Source: Albizia julibrissin (Eukaryota; Streptophyta; Magnoliopsida; Fabales; Fabaceae). From it: DNA of 64,000 bases. Location: assembly GCA_037074505.1 (NCBI GenBank), contig CM073488.1, positions 34,833,052 to 34,897,051 of the forward strand. Direction: 5' to 3'. A program made the translations under genes and the position numbers. Shown piece by piece: positions 45,565 through 58,440 of this stretch. The notes under the pieces are model-generated. The model had not been told where the DNA came from and ran no database searches. It was given only the letters and a program-made list of their open reading frames with translations. Position 1 is the first letter of the stretch. Each line of letters opens with the position of its first letter.

Positions 45565-48500
45565 GGCTGTACGAAGAAATGAGAACAAAAAAAAAAGCTT
45601 CTTAAACATTTTTAAGTTTTTCTTTAATCTTTCTGAAAATATCGAGTTTGGTCAAATTTGTCTTATATATTTTATTTTTTGTTTTGGACTGATGAAGTTA
45701 TATTAATAACTTATTTCAATAATTTTTTGGTATCATTATTTTATTTGATTCAGTGTTATTTGAATTCAATAAAATTGTCTTTAAAAGTTACGACTTTTGA
45801 TCCTCAGAAGAGAGAGATCATTTTTTAAAATTAAGTTTCAAATAAAACTTTATGAAGAGATAAAAGTAAGTTTAAGTAATGGAAAAACATAAGAAAAAAG
45901 TCATTGTTTTAACAATATTAATAATTACGTTAGGGAAGAAACATTGACAACTCATTTAGCAATTTATGTAATGGATGATTTTGTTGAACTAAATGTCCTG
46001 AAAATTAAATAATTATATTTTAATTATTCTTCTTACCAACCTTGAGATGTGGGTTTCAAGGAAAAATTAGAGTAAGTCCGTGCATTCGTTGCTTAAAACT
46101 GAAAACAAGTTACACTGTATTATAATTTGTTATTAATACTGCATATATTTTATATATTTTTATATCTTATTATATATGTTTCTCCCTCCTTGTACTTAAT
46201 AAATAGGAAAAAAGATAAGAAAAACATTACTTGAATAGTTCAAAATTTTAAATAAGTAATTTCCTACTAAAATGAGTTTTCAATTATTAATAATCAATAC
46301 CTATATTCTTGTAGGCAATAAGACTTATTTGTAATTTTGAAGTTTAAGTGATATTTTCTTAATTTCTTCCCTAATTAATACTATTTAAAATTTAGAAGAT
46401 TAAAACTATTTTTCTAATTTTTTAATCAAGCTTAATGCATAAAATTTTAAAGAAAAACTTACACAAAACCTACTAGAATATGTGAAAAATTGAACGAAAC
46501 GTTTAAGACCTTTTTTTTTTAAACCTAACACAATATCTAACACCTATAAATAGTGAGGTTTTTATTTGATTGTACATTTTATATTCGAATTGATAAACCA
46601 AATATGACAATTTCAAACTTTAATAATTTTGTAAAATGGATTAATTGAATCGGCCCAAAACAAAAAACATGGGTGAATTGTATGCCGCGTTACCAAACAA
46701 GAGGACAAGAACCTTTACACTAATAATATTAAATGATAACATGAAAATAATCAAACAAGATTAATTAATTAGGTTCATCTTCCTCTAATCTATTGTATAA
46801 AATATTAATATAGATGGTCAGTGGAATGGAAAACCATCCATTGGATTGGTCTTGATGGAAGTAGTGGCCGTGACAATATATTTTATGACGGCTTTACTTG
46901 ATTAACTTTATATAATTGAAACCTAACTCATAATAAAATTATTATATTTATGGCATGCACTGACCCCTTGCTTACCAATACAAAGCATATTATTTATTTA
47001 TATATTTGGAATTTGTTCGTTTCTTTGACCTTTTAGGTACATTCGCTTAAAAGTCTATAAGCACGTTATATTGCAGTCTTAAACAATGATAAATAAACAA
47101 AATCTTGATTAGAAAATAGTTTTTATGAAGTGAATGGGGAACATGGCGTACTTAATTATGTTATAATTATTAAATTCAATCGATGCATGGCTAAGAATAT
47201 TAGTTTAATACCACCGTTTATTCCGATCGAGGAGTATATACTGGATTGTTTATAGTTTATATAATGAATGATTAAAGAAGTCCTATTGAACATTAAATAG
47301 TTGACACAAATTGAAGGACTGGTCAGTATGTCACGAAATGTTATCTGATATGTTGGCAAATGATAAGGTGTTCAAGGACATCAAATTTGTTCTTAATTAA
47401 TCAGTATAGTCAATACTATATGTTTGGATAAAAAAATACTTTGGCAAAAAAAAACAGATAAAAAAAAATACTATATGTGAGGATTTAGATTAACTTATTA
47501 TAAGTAATTTTATGATGTGAGTTTTTATTAACCTCAAAATACCCACGTAAAAATATTTTCATATTTTGAACCCGTTTTAACAGTTAGTATTTGTTTTAAT
47601 TTTCTTATCACACTCAGATTAGAGATTCTAATAGTAAATTATAACAAGCAGAAATGTGGTCTAGCTAAAGATGTTAACTCTTCATAATATGACAAACTGA
47701 AATTTGATTGTTTGAATCTCTACTATAGGTGAGGTTAGTATGTTTAATGCTCGATTTTGCCAACATTATTTCTAACAATAGCATATGTATGTACAATTAA
47801 AAAAAACAGAGAAGTATCTTATCAGGGGGGAAAAAGAAGAAAATTTATATTTTATAATTACAATATTTATTTAAATTCATATCTGTTGACTGTTGCTCGT
47901 AGTTCACTTTTTATTTTCAAAATTTCTCCATCTTTCATTTTACGAAAATATGACAATATGTGTGTGTGGGGGGGGGGGTCCAAAGGCCAATATTAAAACT
48001 AAGGTGCAGAGGGCTCGATCCATTGGGCTTTTCATGCTGGCCCACAAATTGTGCAACAACCCTGGTCTTTTCCCTAAGAGTGGGAAAATGGGAACAAAAA
48101 AAAAAGTCATGAAAAAGAACATGCAATAAAAAATCAGTGGTTTAACTCGTTGGACTGATTACATTTTTTTTAATTTTTTTATGAAATATATTTTTTTATT
48201 CTTCTAACTACTATTTCTGGCTATTTTTTAGGGGAAAATGAAATATTGAAGACTAAGATGAAGAGAAGAGTAGGTGAAGAAAGAACAAATCTAAAAAAAA
48301 AAATGATGAAGAAAAAAAAATCCTTTAAAAGGATATAGTAATAATAGAAAAGAAGATATCATTACATGAGCATGAGCATCATAACTAATACTAATAGGTT
48401 TTAAGCATTTTTTTAAGATCTTCATTTTTATTTATAGAAATTTAAAAATATATTAATATATATGTTCTCACTAATAAATTATAATATTTTAATATGGTCG

Positions 48501-49500
48501 ATTCAACTACCGATTAAACCTTGATTGATCTATTGACCATTAAATCTATACAGTAACCGGTTCATTGACCAATCCAATTTTTTATTGCTTGAAAAACACT
48601 GATAACGTTCAATGAATTATAAAAATCAATCAGAAATCACATTTATTATTGATATAATAATGAAGAGAATAGTGCCCCAAAGTAGGGTCACATCATTTTA
48701 ACTGCATAAGCAGCTGTTCTTTACTTTGTAACATTGGTTTCTTCAAATATGGAAAATTGTACTTGTGGGAACGTCGTGATTTAATTCATTTGCAATGTTC
48801 ATAATATATTATTTGACTCTGTTGTTCAAAATGCCTCAAATTACCTTTCATAAAAAATGGGCCCTACTTCCAATCTTCCATTACTGAGAGATGTCACTGA
48901 AATAAAAATTTAATTCTACAAACATTTCTTACATTTAGGATTATATCAATCTTCTTCCTCATGCTTTATGTATGAGGCGTGACACTGAATTAACTTATGA
49001 ATTGTATTTCTTATTTCAATTCTTGTGCTGAAACAAGATGAGGCAGGGAGTTCCAAGTCTTGAATTTCATTTTGTTGGTATTTTTGTGAAAATGATGGTC
49101 AATCCTCATTATGAATACCACACAAACTGATTGGTTTTTCAATTGCTTAACTTTTTAGCATTGATTATGACTAATCATTACTCACTCATCAAATTACGCC
49201 TCTCTTTCCTTAGCCTTTTCCCTCAAGTTTTTTCAGCTCATCGCTCTAACTTTAAAGCTTGATGGCTTTTATGGCCTTTGTTTCATAATCTTGTTTCTCA
49301 ATTCCTCTGCGCCTCACGCTCCCACTTTAACCTTTATTTTGAATCACACAAAACATATTCAGATGTGCAAATCATGTCAATTTTTTTAAAAAAAAATGAT
49401 TTATTATATAATTTATATGATAGCATTCTATAAATGTGCAAATCATAGCTGTTTAATTTAATCAAAATTCCCTCTAGTTGGGCCTAAAAAAATTCAAAAT
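45565..49500. other. AT-rich intergenic DNA, no gene recognised
   Basis: It contains a 43-bp A-rich insertion between 12-bp repeats at 47412-47478 and a G10 homopolymer near 47968-47977. Short frames (47156-47359 minus, 47757-47996, 47893-48129) have no family motif. The last few hundred bases are the presumed promoter of the ARL gene. Confidence 0.45.
47412..47478 (+). repeat. 43-bp A-rich insertion between 12-bp direct repeats
   Basis: AATACTATATGT occurs at 47412-47423 and 47467-47478. The 43 bases between are three A runs separated by ATACTTTGGC and CAGAT. It fits the same micro-retroposition pattern as the other four cases, although its A-richness makes the repeat match less decisive. 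Confidence 0.4.
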
Positions 49501-49901
49501 TTACCCAAGTTTGCGGCCTATTGTTAACCTGCCCGGTGCGCAATACGCATCGGGTTTCATATAGCGGCAACGAAATTCGTTTTCAAAATTTTTTTAAAAT
49601 ATATTTAAAAAACAACAAAACACCCAATTTCCCCTCCATTTTCTGGCTCTCCCTTGTATCGGTCTCCGTCTCCACCTCTTTCCGCCAGAGTTCAAGCCTC
49701 AAGCTCCATTTTATTTCAGGTTTTCGCTTCTCAACTTCACCGGTTTCTATTGTTCCTTCTGAAACTTCATGTTGCCGACGAGTTCTGTGGAAAGATGATC
49801 CCCGACGCCGGAAAAGTCTCCGTCTCCACTTCTTGATTTCTTGTTGTGACACCACACGGCAGAGTAGTTCTAGGTTTTCGCGAGCGCAGGAAGTTTGTAG
49901 A

Positions 49902-52782
49902 ATGCCGACGGATAGATCAAAATCGGAGAAGAACGACGCTGTGGCGCAGCTCCGACGGGATCCCTATGAGGTTCTAGGCCTCTCTCGGAACTCAACAGAT
50001 CAAGAAATTAAAACTGCTTACCGGAAATTGGCACTCAAGTATGTTTAAATGTTACTTCCACTGTGAGGTTTATTCTTGCGCCTGAAGTAAGCTCTGGAGC
50101 TTTTAAAATAACCTTTCTGTTCACTGTGGAGTCTGGAATTTTTTAGAATGTACCTATCTGGGTATTTGAGGTTTGTGGGCGTGGTAATATATTAAAGACA
50201 ATGCGATGCGAATGCTAGAAAATTCATCAAAGCTCCTTTCCATTTAACTCAGATTTTGATTAATTTCAAGGTGTCATGCGCTACAAATGTCATTAGTTCT
50301 TTCGATATGACTGGAATGTAGTGTCCATATCTTGATTTCTTGCTGAATGGAAATGCGGAGGGATAGGAAAGGAGCAGAGGTTATATTTTGTTGGAAACCA
50401 GGCAACTAGTCTTTTGTGACATTCATTTGAATATTCATTTTTTTGTTTCATTTGTTGCTAAAATATTGATGCAGTGGAATAAAACTAAGATAATGTTTCT
50501 TCATTCTGCAGATATCATCCTGACAAGAATGATAATGATCCTAAAGCAGCGGATATGTTCAAGGAGGCCACCTTTTCATATAACATCTTGTCAGATCCTG
50601 AAAAACGCCATCAGTACGACTCTAATGGTTTTGAGGTGATTAAAATTTTTCTTGGTATTTACCACTAACACATTAAGACGTCATTGTGGCCATGAGCCTT
50701 GCCAGATTTACATTTTTCATCAATTTTTAAGAACCCCCCATACAGAATTTTTATCTAGTTTTGACATGGAATGCCAATGATATAATCTCATGATTCGGTG
50801 TAGGGTGTTGAATCAGATGACCAAGACTTAGAATTGGATCTTTCGAGTTTAGGTGCTGTGAATACAATGTTTGCAGCACTTTTTAGGTGAGGAAAAAAAA
50901 TATTCTCTGCCCATGCATTGTGTTGTTTCTCTAGTTTAGCTCTAAGGAGCAATTTCTTTGTTTTGAATGCTCCCGTCCCTGCTGTTTTTACCACCTTTTC
51001 ATCCTCAGTTATCTTCATACATGTCAGTAAACTTGGTGTGCCTATTAAGACAACTGTATCAGCAACTGTTTTGGAAGAGGCACTTAATGGGGCAGTGATC
51101 ATTCATCCACTTCCATTGGGGATGCCTATATCAAAAAGGGTGAGCTATTTTTTCATTTCAATTTCTTGTGGCCTTCTTTTTTTCTATTGTCCTTAATTAA
51201 TTTTTGTTGATATCATCTGATAGGTTGAGAAGCAATGTGCTCACTTTTATTCAGTTACATTATTAGAAGAAGAAGCGCAGGATGGATTTGTTTGCCGTGT
51301 ACAATCATCAGACAAAAGCAAGTTCAAGGTTAGGGATTTTAGTCTCTGTATAATCATCTCTGTTAAGATTGCATGCCAGTTACTTTATCTCCTGATCTTA
51401 AGGTTTTCGTTATTCCACACTGATATTGTTTTCCCACCAAACTCCATGAAGATATATGAAATTCGTTTATATTTTAACAATATTAATATGTGTGAATTCC
51501 TCAGTTACTATATTTTGATCAAGAAGAGACTGGTGGACTAAGTCTTGCGCTCCAGGTATTAAGTTTTTTCCGTCTGTTTGACAGGGAGGGAGGGAGGGAA
51601 AGACAGAATAAGATGCTTAATTTTCTTTTTTTCCCCCTCAGAATCACTTTTGATTCATTTTGGTATTTGGTTTGATTACTGGATGTCAGTGGCTTTCTTG
51701 GATTCTTTTATACTTTTTGTTTTTTCGTAAAAACCTTCTAGCCTCTGAACATTTGTGATATTTGTTGAAGTCACTAAATGTTATTGTAGGAAGACAGTGC
51801 AAAAACAGGGAAGGTAACTTCTGCGGGAATGTATTTTCTTGGGTTTCCTGTTTATCAATTGGATCACACCATAAATTCAGTAAGCAGTTATAATAAAAAA
51901 TACTATTCACCTTAAAAATTTTGTCTTTTTTGTTTGAATTATCATAATTTGATTCTTGGACCATTTTGCAGACAACTGCTGTTAAGGATCCTGATGCATC
52001 ATTTTTCAGAAAGCTAGATGGGTTCCGACCATGTGAATTAACAGAACTAAAGGCTGGTACTCATGTATTTGCCGTTTATGGTACATGCATTCTTCTGAGC
52101 TTAGTGCTGATTATTTTATTTCTTGATTGTAATTATGGTGTTTGGGAACTTATATATGCTGTCAAATTTTACAGGCGACAATTTTTTCAGAAGTGCAAGC
52201 TACACTATAGAAGCTTCATGTGCTGCGCCTTTTAGTCAAGAAAAAGAAAATCTCAGAAGTGTAGAGGCCCAAATTTTATCTAAAAGGGCAGGCCTAACGA
52301 AGTTTGAGTCTGAATACCGAGAGGTCAGTCCCTGGACACAAGTAGGGTATAATGGTTGTAATTACATTTCGTCAAATCTCACGTTTTTCATTAAAATCTT
52401 GGCAGGTTCTGGCACAATTTACAGAGATGACAAGTAGATATACACAAGAAATGCAAGCGGTAGGTTTCTCTGACTTTGATAAGATTCGGATTTCTGATCA
52501 ACATGATCTTTCCTTCTCCTTTCTCTTGGCTGGAATCCTCTGAACTTCTATTTATTCTTCATTCTTGGTAAGATTCATGAGCTACTTAAGCAGAGGAATG
52601 AAATACGTGCATCATACACTGTTGCTCCATTAAAACGAAGTAAAACAAAGAGGAGCAAAAGTTCTTCCAAGGAGGAAGGAGAAGATTGCCAAGCAAGAGA
52701 GAAGAGACATACAAGGGAGCGACTGAGGAAGAAGAAATGGTATAACATCCACTTAAAAGCTGATAAGAGAAAAGCTTGCTAG
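49902..52782 (+). CDS. ARL: ARG1-LIKE (ARL) DnaJ/J-domain protein, 11 exons, 407 aa
   Basis: Exons read 49902-50038, 50512-50635, 50804-50886, 51028-51139, 51224-51328, 51505-51555, 51790-51879, 51972-52080, 52175-52323, 52406-52459 and 52573-52782. All introns are GT-AG, and the total is 1224 nt. Residues about 20-85 form the J domain with H48-P49-D50, which stimulates Hsp70 ATPase. Residues about 95-275 match the middle region of ARG1/ARL proteins (LSSLGAVNTMFAALFSKLGV, LYFDQEETGGLSLALQEDS, ELKAGTHVFAVYGDNFF). About 285-345 is a predicted coiled coil. The tail is basic and ends near KKWYNIHLKADKRK. In Arabidopsis ARG1 and ARL2 act in early gravity signalling and auxin redistribution in root and hypocotyl, in endomembranes; that role is inferred here. 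The sequence looks nearer ARL than ARG1. The start was chosen by family length, although an in-frame ATG exists at 49521. Confidence 0.92.
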
Positions 52783-54214
52783 GGGCAAGAAGCTGGGTAT
52801 AACAAATTTTTTGATCACTCCATGTTAGGTTAGGATCTAGTACGGAATTATTATTGTTGTTGAAATTATCTGTACTCTGAATGCGAAAGAGAAACTTTAG
52901 TCAGCTGTGTTTTGTGCAGAAAAGAAGAAATGTTTGGCTTCATGTTGGTTTGGTTTCAAAAGTGAAACCAAACACCACTCTAGTTCATTAGCCCTGTTTC
53001 CCCCACCCATCCTCTGCGATAAATGGTGTAGCCTCAATGAGTCAATGGTTTCTTCCTCAAGCGACTTAATTATTTATGGATTTAATGAAGGGTGGGAAGT
53101 AGTCCTTGTATTATTTTATTATTTGGAAGTAGCAATAAGGCGAATGATATAAAATTGTTTATAAATTAATTAACATTGTTTACTATAATTTATATTATTA
53201 TAGGTAAGTAGCAACGTCATCCATAACAATGATTGCAAATTGCAATAAGCGAAACTGTTAATCTATGGGGGCTAGATTTTTTATTATTATTATTTGTCTT
53301 TGTTTTTTTCCCCGTTTTCAAAACAAGTCGGATGGGCAGTCACTGTAGAACTCCATCTCCTCCTTCAATAAGCTAAAATTTGCAGAGGCTTTCCCCCCCC
53401 CCCCCCCAATATCTTAACCTTCTAAAGTCAACACGATTTTTCTTAAATAAAGTCAGAAATTCGAACATTGTGAATGGGAAACAAAATTATATCGACAAAG
53501 CTACTGATAAAATAATGGCTAAATCTAACATATTAGATGTTATATAATTTTGTTTGAAAAAAACATAGAGAGCGCTCTATTTGTTGAAAGGCTAGATGCT
53601 TATTTAGAATCATGATTTATAAACAAGTTCACATAAATCCTGATGTAATTTTTTTCCCATATTTATATTATATATATTGTAAATTATAATTAAAAAACTA
53701 TTTTTGAATATACTAATTTCAATTCTAAATAAGATATTTAAATTGTATAATATATATTATGATTGAAAAACAGCTTTTAAAACAATAATCTAAATTTCAA
53801 ACAAGTCAAAGTCTATCCTTTAACTCTTTAAAGCATTGGAAGAAAATATGCTTGATACAGTATTATAACCCAACTCAATCTTTTTAGATGTTTTGACTTT
53901 GATGAATTTGATAAACTAGCTAGATATGTGCAAGCAAATTAATCAGTTGCATTGCTCATATGAACCAAACTTCTACTATCTTCATTATCTGTATGTAAGC
54001 TTTGGTATCAGATATTTTAGCAACCACCTTCATCATCAGAATATGTGTATGATGTGTACACAGAGAGAGAGAGAGAGAGAGTAAAAAACAGATATATCCA
54101 CTGCACAGTATATGAATACATGCAATAACACGCAAAGTACACAACGTAGGCAGAAGCCATAGTATTATTCGAAAACCTCAATGAAACAAGCATGCACAAT
54201 GATGAAGAATAGTA
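52783..54214. other. 3' flank of ARL gene and intergenic DNA
   Basis: No coding signal was recognised. A C-run lies near 53393-53407 and a GA microsatellite at 54061-54081. The frames at 52907-53152 and 53956-54199 (minus) have no motif. Confidence 0.45.
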
Positions 54215-54220
54215 TATTTA
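54215..54220 (-). terminator. Polyadenylation signal AATAAA of the AGP gene
   Basis: TTTATT on the plus strand gives AATAAA on the minus strand, 75 bases after the stop codon of the arabinogalactan-peptide gene. It is a plausible near-upstream poly(A) element, but AT-rich surroundings make chance possible. Confidence 0.35.
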
Positions 54221-54294
54221 TTATAATGGAGGGATCTGTGGCGAAAGACAAATGAAACTAAAGATGCATATATAAGGAATTAATTGACGACGAC

Positions 54295-54516
54295 CTAGTT
54301 TCTGTCTCTCACAAACAGAAGCGACAGCACAAAAGGAACAAATGCAGCAATCATCGGATAAGTAAAGTTTGTTGCCGACGACGAACCAGACGGTGCTTCT
54401 GCTGGTTGAGGAGACGGAGCACCATGGTGATGCCCTTCATGAGCTCCAACCAAAACCATGAAATAAGCTGCCAGCACTGTAAATTTCACCAGTGAAGACG
54501 ACCACGATAGAGCCAT
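54295..54516 (-). CDS. Arabinogalactan peptide-like, GPI-anchored, 73 aa
   Basis: A single-exon small gene on the minus strand. Residues 1-25 are a secretion signal (hydrophobic FTVLAAYFMVLVGA ending at a small residue). The mature core is about 25 residues with HEGHHHG and a Pro/Ala/Ser part, APSPQPAEAPSG, whose prolines are sites for hydroxylation and arabinogalactan addition. A short polar stretch is followed by a hydrophobic C-terminus (MIAAFVPFVLSLLFV) ending in a few charged residues, which looks like a GPI-attachment signal replaced by a lipid anchor in the ER. The expected location is the outer face of the plasma membrane. The His-rich HEGHHHG could bind metal, but that is a guess. 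Length and layout fit AG-peptides. NFT is a possible N-glycosylation site. Confidence 0.78.
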   Translation of the reverse strand: MALSWSSSLVKFTVLAAYFMVLVGAHEGHHHGAPSPQPAEAPSGSSSATNFTYPMIAAFVPFVLSLLFVRDRN

Positions 54517-54599
54517 ATTTGTTAGAGTTATTCGTATTCCTGATCAATGATGGTTCTGGTCTGGCCTGAATTATGTTACAAGTCGATAGATATACACAA

Positions 54600-54611
54600 T
54601 ATTTATATATA
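54600..54611 (-). promoter_or_regulatory. TATA box of the AGP gene
   Basis: On the minus strand the sequence reads TATATATAAATA about 85 bases before the ATG at 54516, a typical plant distance with a leader of roughly 50 bases. Confidence 0.5.
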
Positions 54612-56948
54612 TGGTAGTGAAGGGTATATACGTCATTGTACCATGGCCATTAGCTGGCATGAATATGTACTACATATTTATGTTGTACTGTATGTGGTGT
54701 ACTGACAAGGAAGGTTGTGAAATTTATTAGTGTATCCAAAATTTGTGATTAGGACATAAACTCATAGTTTTAAGTTGTAAACTCGTTATTAATAAATAAA
54801 TATTATTAATGCATAATTAAAAATTAATAGATTTAAAAATATTATAAATCTAAATAATTAAAGTTAAATAAATCAATATTCACAATTTATCATACTTAAT
54901 TAAAAAAATTTTATAAAGTTTATATATAAAGTTATCAAGCATAATCAAATCAAAAAAATTTACACAAGTTTAAGAATAAATAAATATGATTTTATAAGTT
55001 AAAAACCAAAAAAAGGTGAGCGATCACATGATTAATTATATTTAATGTCCATTTCATGTTTTCTTAAAATGAGCAGGGTACCGAGAACTTACGTGTTAAA
55101 TGACACCAAGAGTTGTGGAATGGTGGCTCAAAAGTAAGACCAAGAGTTAACGGCTTTTAAGAATAATAAATAGCGTATTTTGTTATATCTATAAATTTAT
55201 ACTTTACTGAGAAATTTTATCTTTCCCGAAAGTCATTCTTTATTTTTTTTTCCCGTTAAAAGATAAAAAATTAGAAGAGTTAAGTTTCGAAAGTTCATTA
55301 AGATGAGGAATGCCTCTAAGTTCAAGGATTTACATATTACCTTCTCTATCCTTACTCTAATGATACAGGGATTTAATGTTTTTAAATTTTCACAACTACC
55401 CATTCTTTTCTACTATGTCTACATCAATTGTTATAGTTGTAATTTGCATGAGTAATGAATTGATTTTTTTTATTTAATTTTATGATATATAATGTATTAA
55501 CTTATACATACAGACATTATTATTAAACTCGTAAGTCAATTTTTTAAATTTACTATTTTTACATTTATATCTTATAAAATCGTATCAAATCCCCTTTAAA
55601 CTTATGACAATTGTAAATTTGATCAAACTCGCAAGTTCACACACTCAGTTTATTATGTTTTTACATTTCTAATTTATAAAATCGTATTTACTCACTTTAA
55701 AATTTATGTAAACTTTTTTGATTTGATTATATTCAGTGACTTTATATATGGGTTTTATAAAAAAAATTTATTGAGTATGATAAATTATGAATATTGATGG
55801 ATTTAATTTTAATTATTTGAATTTAAAATATATTTAAATCAAAGTATTGTCATTTTTATATTTTAATTATTTAATTATACATTATTAATACCTATTTATT
55901 GATAAAAATAAATTCTTATTCAAATATACTGTACAATTTTACGTGACTATTATGAATTTATTTAAATTTGTGGGTTTCACTCCCTTGAATACAAAAGTGT
56001 GAATATGTTGAAATACATTCCAACAAAAAAATGTTGAAATACAAGGCGTGATGAAACACGCATACACTCAACCAGAAGATTGAAATCCCTAAGATTGTGT
56101 ATATGTTTGGTCGATGACAAATAATAGTAATGCAAATTGCTCAATATTTTTCAACTCATTCATTGTTATATTTTTAGAAAAATGGATTTCCCTCTTATAT
56201 ATAACGCCGAACCTAATTCTTAAAACGACGTCAACGCTTTTACACTACTCCGTTTCTATCATTGCAAAGCCCCATCCCATATGTATATAAATATACACAC
56301 ACATATGTATTAACTTCTATAGTTTCTTTTAAATTGAAAGGAGCAGCTTAAGTGGAAAAAAAAAAATCGAAAAATGCCTTCCAAAAATGTACCCCAAAAA
56401 AATGTTCTGGTCAAATGAATTAAAAATATTTTGTTGAGCTGATTAAATAACAAGGTTTGATATTAAAATACATCAAGCATTTCTGGTCAATGCCTTCAAC
56501 AACCGCAAACATGGAGGTTGGATATGGTGGACTTTGATCAATTCCTAACAATTACACTTTACTTAAGTCCAAGTTGTAATGGGGGGAAAAAAGAATAAAA
56601 GGATTCTTCCTGGACAGTAGCCCTTTATTTTTAAATTAATTAAATTGAAAATTATTATTTTATAATTTCAAATCTGCTTCAAAATAATTGTTACGACATT
56701 AATTATTTTGTCCAGGATATGAAATAGGAGAAAAAACAGAAAAAAAAAACTTTGAAATTGTAAAATTCTAGATTAGATATTTTTTAAATAATAAGTTATG
56801 AATTTCTTATTAATTTTTGTCACTCTTATATTAACTTTTAGTAAAAAATTTGATTTGGAATTTTACAATTTCAAAATGTGTGTTTTTTTATCCCCGTCTT
56901 ATTAAGTGAATATATTAATAATATTTAAAAAAGAGTCAACAAATAAGT
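54612..56948. other. Intergenic DNA with an inverted-repeat region
   Basis: No gene was recognised between the AGP promoter and the tRNA. Most of 54722-55985 is a diffuse inverted repeat (listed separately). The rest is AT-rich with no long frame. Confidence 0.45.
54722..55985. repeat. Large diffuse inverted repeat, probable decayed TIR element
   Basis: Left-side stretches such as TTATTAATGCATAATTAAAA (near 54805), ACAATTTATCATACTTAATT (near 54882) and CAAATCAAAAAAATTTACAC (near 54946) recur inverted on the right (near 55878, 55778 and 55712). The central part adds direct copies of CTTATAAAATCGTATCAAAT-like units. No transposase is visible, and the ends are approximate. Confidence 0.45.
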
Positions 56949-57021
56949 GACTCCATGGCCCAATGGATAAGGCGCTGGTCTACGGAACCAGAGATTCTGG
57001 GTTCGATCCCCAGTGGAGTCG
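56949..57021 (+). tRNA. tRNA-Arg(ACG), 73 nt, no intron
   Basis: The acceptor stem pairs GACTCCA with TGGAGTC, with G as discriminator. The anticodon arm is CTGGT-CTACGGA-ACCAG, giving anticodon ACG (read as ICG after A34 editing), which decodes CGU, CGC and CGA. The T arm is CTGGG-TTCGATC-CCCAG. Internal promoter boxes are clear: box A TGGCCCAATGG and box B GGTTCGATCCC. No CCA is encoded, as expected for a nuclear tRNA. A T4 stretch follows at 57024. The sequence matches the plant nuclear tRNA-Arg(ACG) type closely. Confidence 0.95.
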
Positions 57022-57023
57022 TC

Positions 57024-57027
57024 TTTT
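57024..57027 (+). terminator. Pol III terminator of the tRNA
   Basis: A TTTT run two bases after the mature 3' end, followed by another T5 run a few bases on, serves as RNA polymerase III termination signal. Confidence 0.7.
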
Positions 57028-57440
57028 CATTTTTCAACTATACTATGTGAAATACATTTCTCTCGAACCCATAACCTTAAACGAACCCTTTTATTAATTA
57101 GACCTGGTAATACAATTCATTTTGATGTCAAAAAAATTTGGAAGGCTCGGCCCAACACGAGGTCCAACAGGAAACAGGCTTAATCAAACGAATCTATTTG
57201 GGCTTCAAGATTTGTGCCTAAATCCAGGCCTAGGAATATACATTAAATGGGTTCAGTCAAAATCCATTATCAATCAGCAATCATTAGGATTTGTTGAATA
57301 TGACCTATTTTGAGATGTATATTTTGTTTTTCTTTAGTAATAGTTTTTTAAAGTATTTATATTTTGGTAAGGGTTACGAGGCAATCTTATCAATAAATCT
57401 TTTTTTTTTAGAAATGTAGGGTAGAAGTAAGTTTTAGAAG

Positions 57441-57606
57441 GACCAAAAATACTAATAAATAATTTAAAATGGTGTAAATTTATCAAAATCGTTAAATTTG
57501 ACTAAACGCTGTTAATGTTTTCTTCTTTTATAATTTAACGGTCGTTTAGTTAAATTTAAAAGTTTTAATAAATTTACACTCTTTTTAATTATTTATTAAT
57601 ATTTTT
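57441..57606. mobile_element. Short hairpin MITE
   Basis: The left arm AATAAATAATTTAAAATGGT to TTAAATTTGACTAAACG pairs with the right arm CGTTTAGTTAAATTTAAAAG to TTTTTAATTATTTATT around a short centre near 57520. It is non-coding. Target duplication cannot be read in the AT-rich flanks. Confidence 0.5.
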
Positions 57607-57912
57607 ATTTATTTTAAAAATTTATTTATGTCCGATATCTAAAAAAAACTTTATTAATGAAAATGCTCGTTAATCCTTTGGTAACCATATCTCATATTTG
57701 TGAAATCACAATAATTAGCGTCTAAGATGTACAGGTCAGCATTTTAGATCATTTCACTCTAGGTAAAATTTTGATTTGACTAATGATATAACATGAATAG
57801 ATATTGGGTAGTTTTTCAAACCGAATATCCCATCAAAACTCAATCATCAATTTTACACTAAAAATCTCCTAACACCTACTTAATGACTCATTTAACTCAA
57901 ACGTATTAGATA

Positions 57913-58440
57913 GTTACACCATCAAAAGTGCTCCTATCTTATTATTAGGGTTTGACTATAAGAAATTATGCAATTTAAATTTCAAATTATATGTTTAATC
58001 ATGAATTACAATTATATTAACGATTACATTAATGTAGTTCAAGCATATTAAGGAGCTTCCTACTTTATGATTGTAGGGATCTGCATAACTAGATTATTAA
58101 CATAATAGAAGGCAAAAAAAAAAGATTATTAGTACAATAAATCATATTAAAAATCATATTAATGTAATTAAATTTAGGTTAAACGGTTTACTTCATATTT
58201 AGTTTATATGACGGATAATTACACCATCAAAATTGTTTATGGGTAATTATTGGGGTTTGAATATAAGAAAAGAAGTAAATTGAATTTAAAATTAGACATT
58301 AAATCAAGAATCATGATTATATTAATAATTATATAATTGTGATCCAAGCATGCCTAGAAACTTCATCTTCCATGATTATAGGGACCTCCATAAATTATAT
58401 TAATAATTAAGTTATTAATGCAATAATTTTTAAAAATTAT
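57913..58440. repeat. Diverged tandem duplication, period about 305 bp
   Basis: The first unit near 57913 (GTTACACCATCAAAA, TTAGGGTTTGACTATAAGAA, TTATGATTGTAGGGATCTGC) is repeated from near 58217 (ATTACACCATCAAAA, TTGGGGTTTGAATATAAGAA, CATGATTATAGGGACCTCCA) in the same order and orientation. It encodes nothing, and its origin is unknown. Confidence 0.6.

Noticed and set aside
47893..48129. 78-aa ORF next to the G10 run
   Set aside because: It passes through the homopolymer, overlaps frames on the other strand and has no motif or promoter context.
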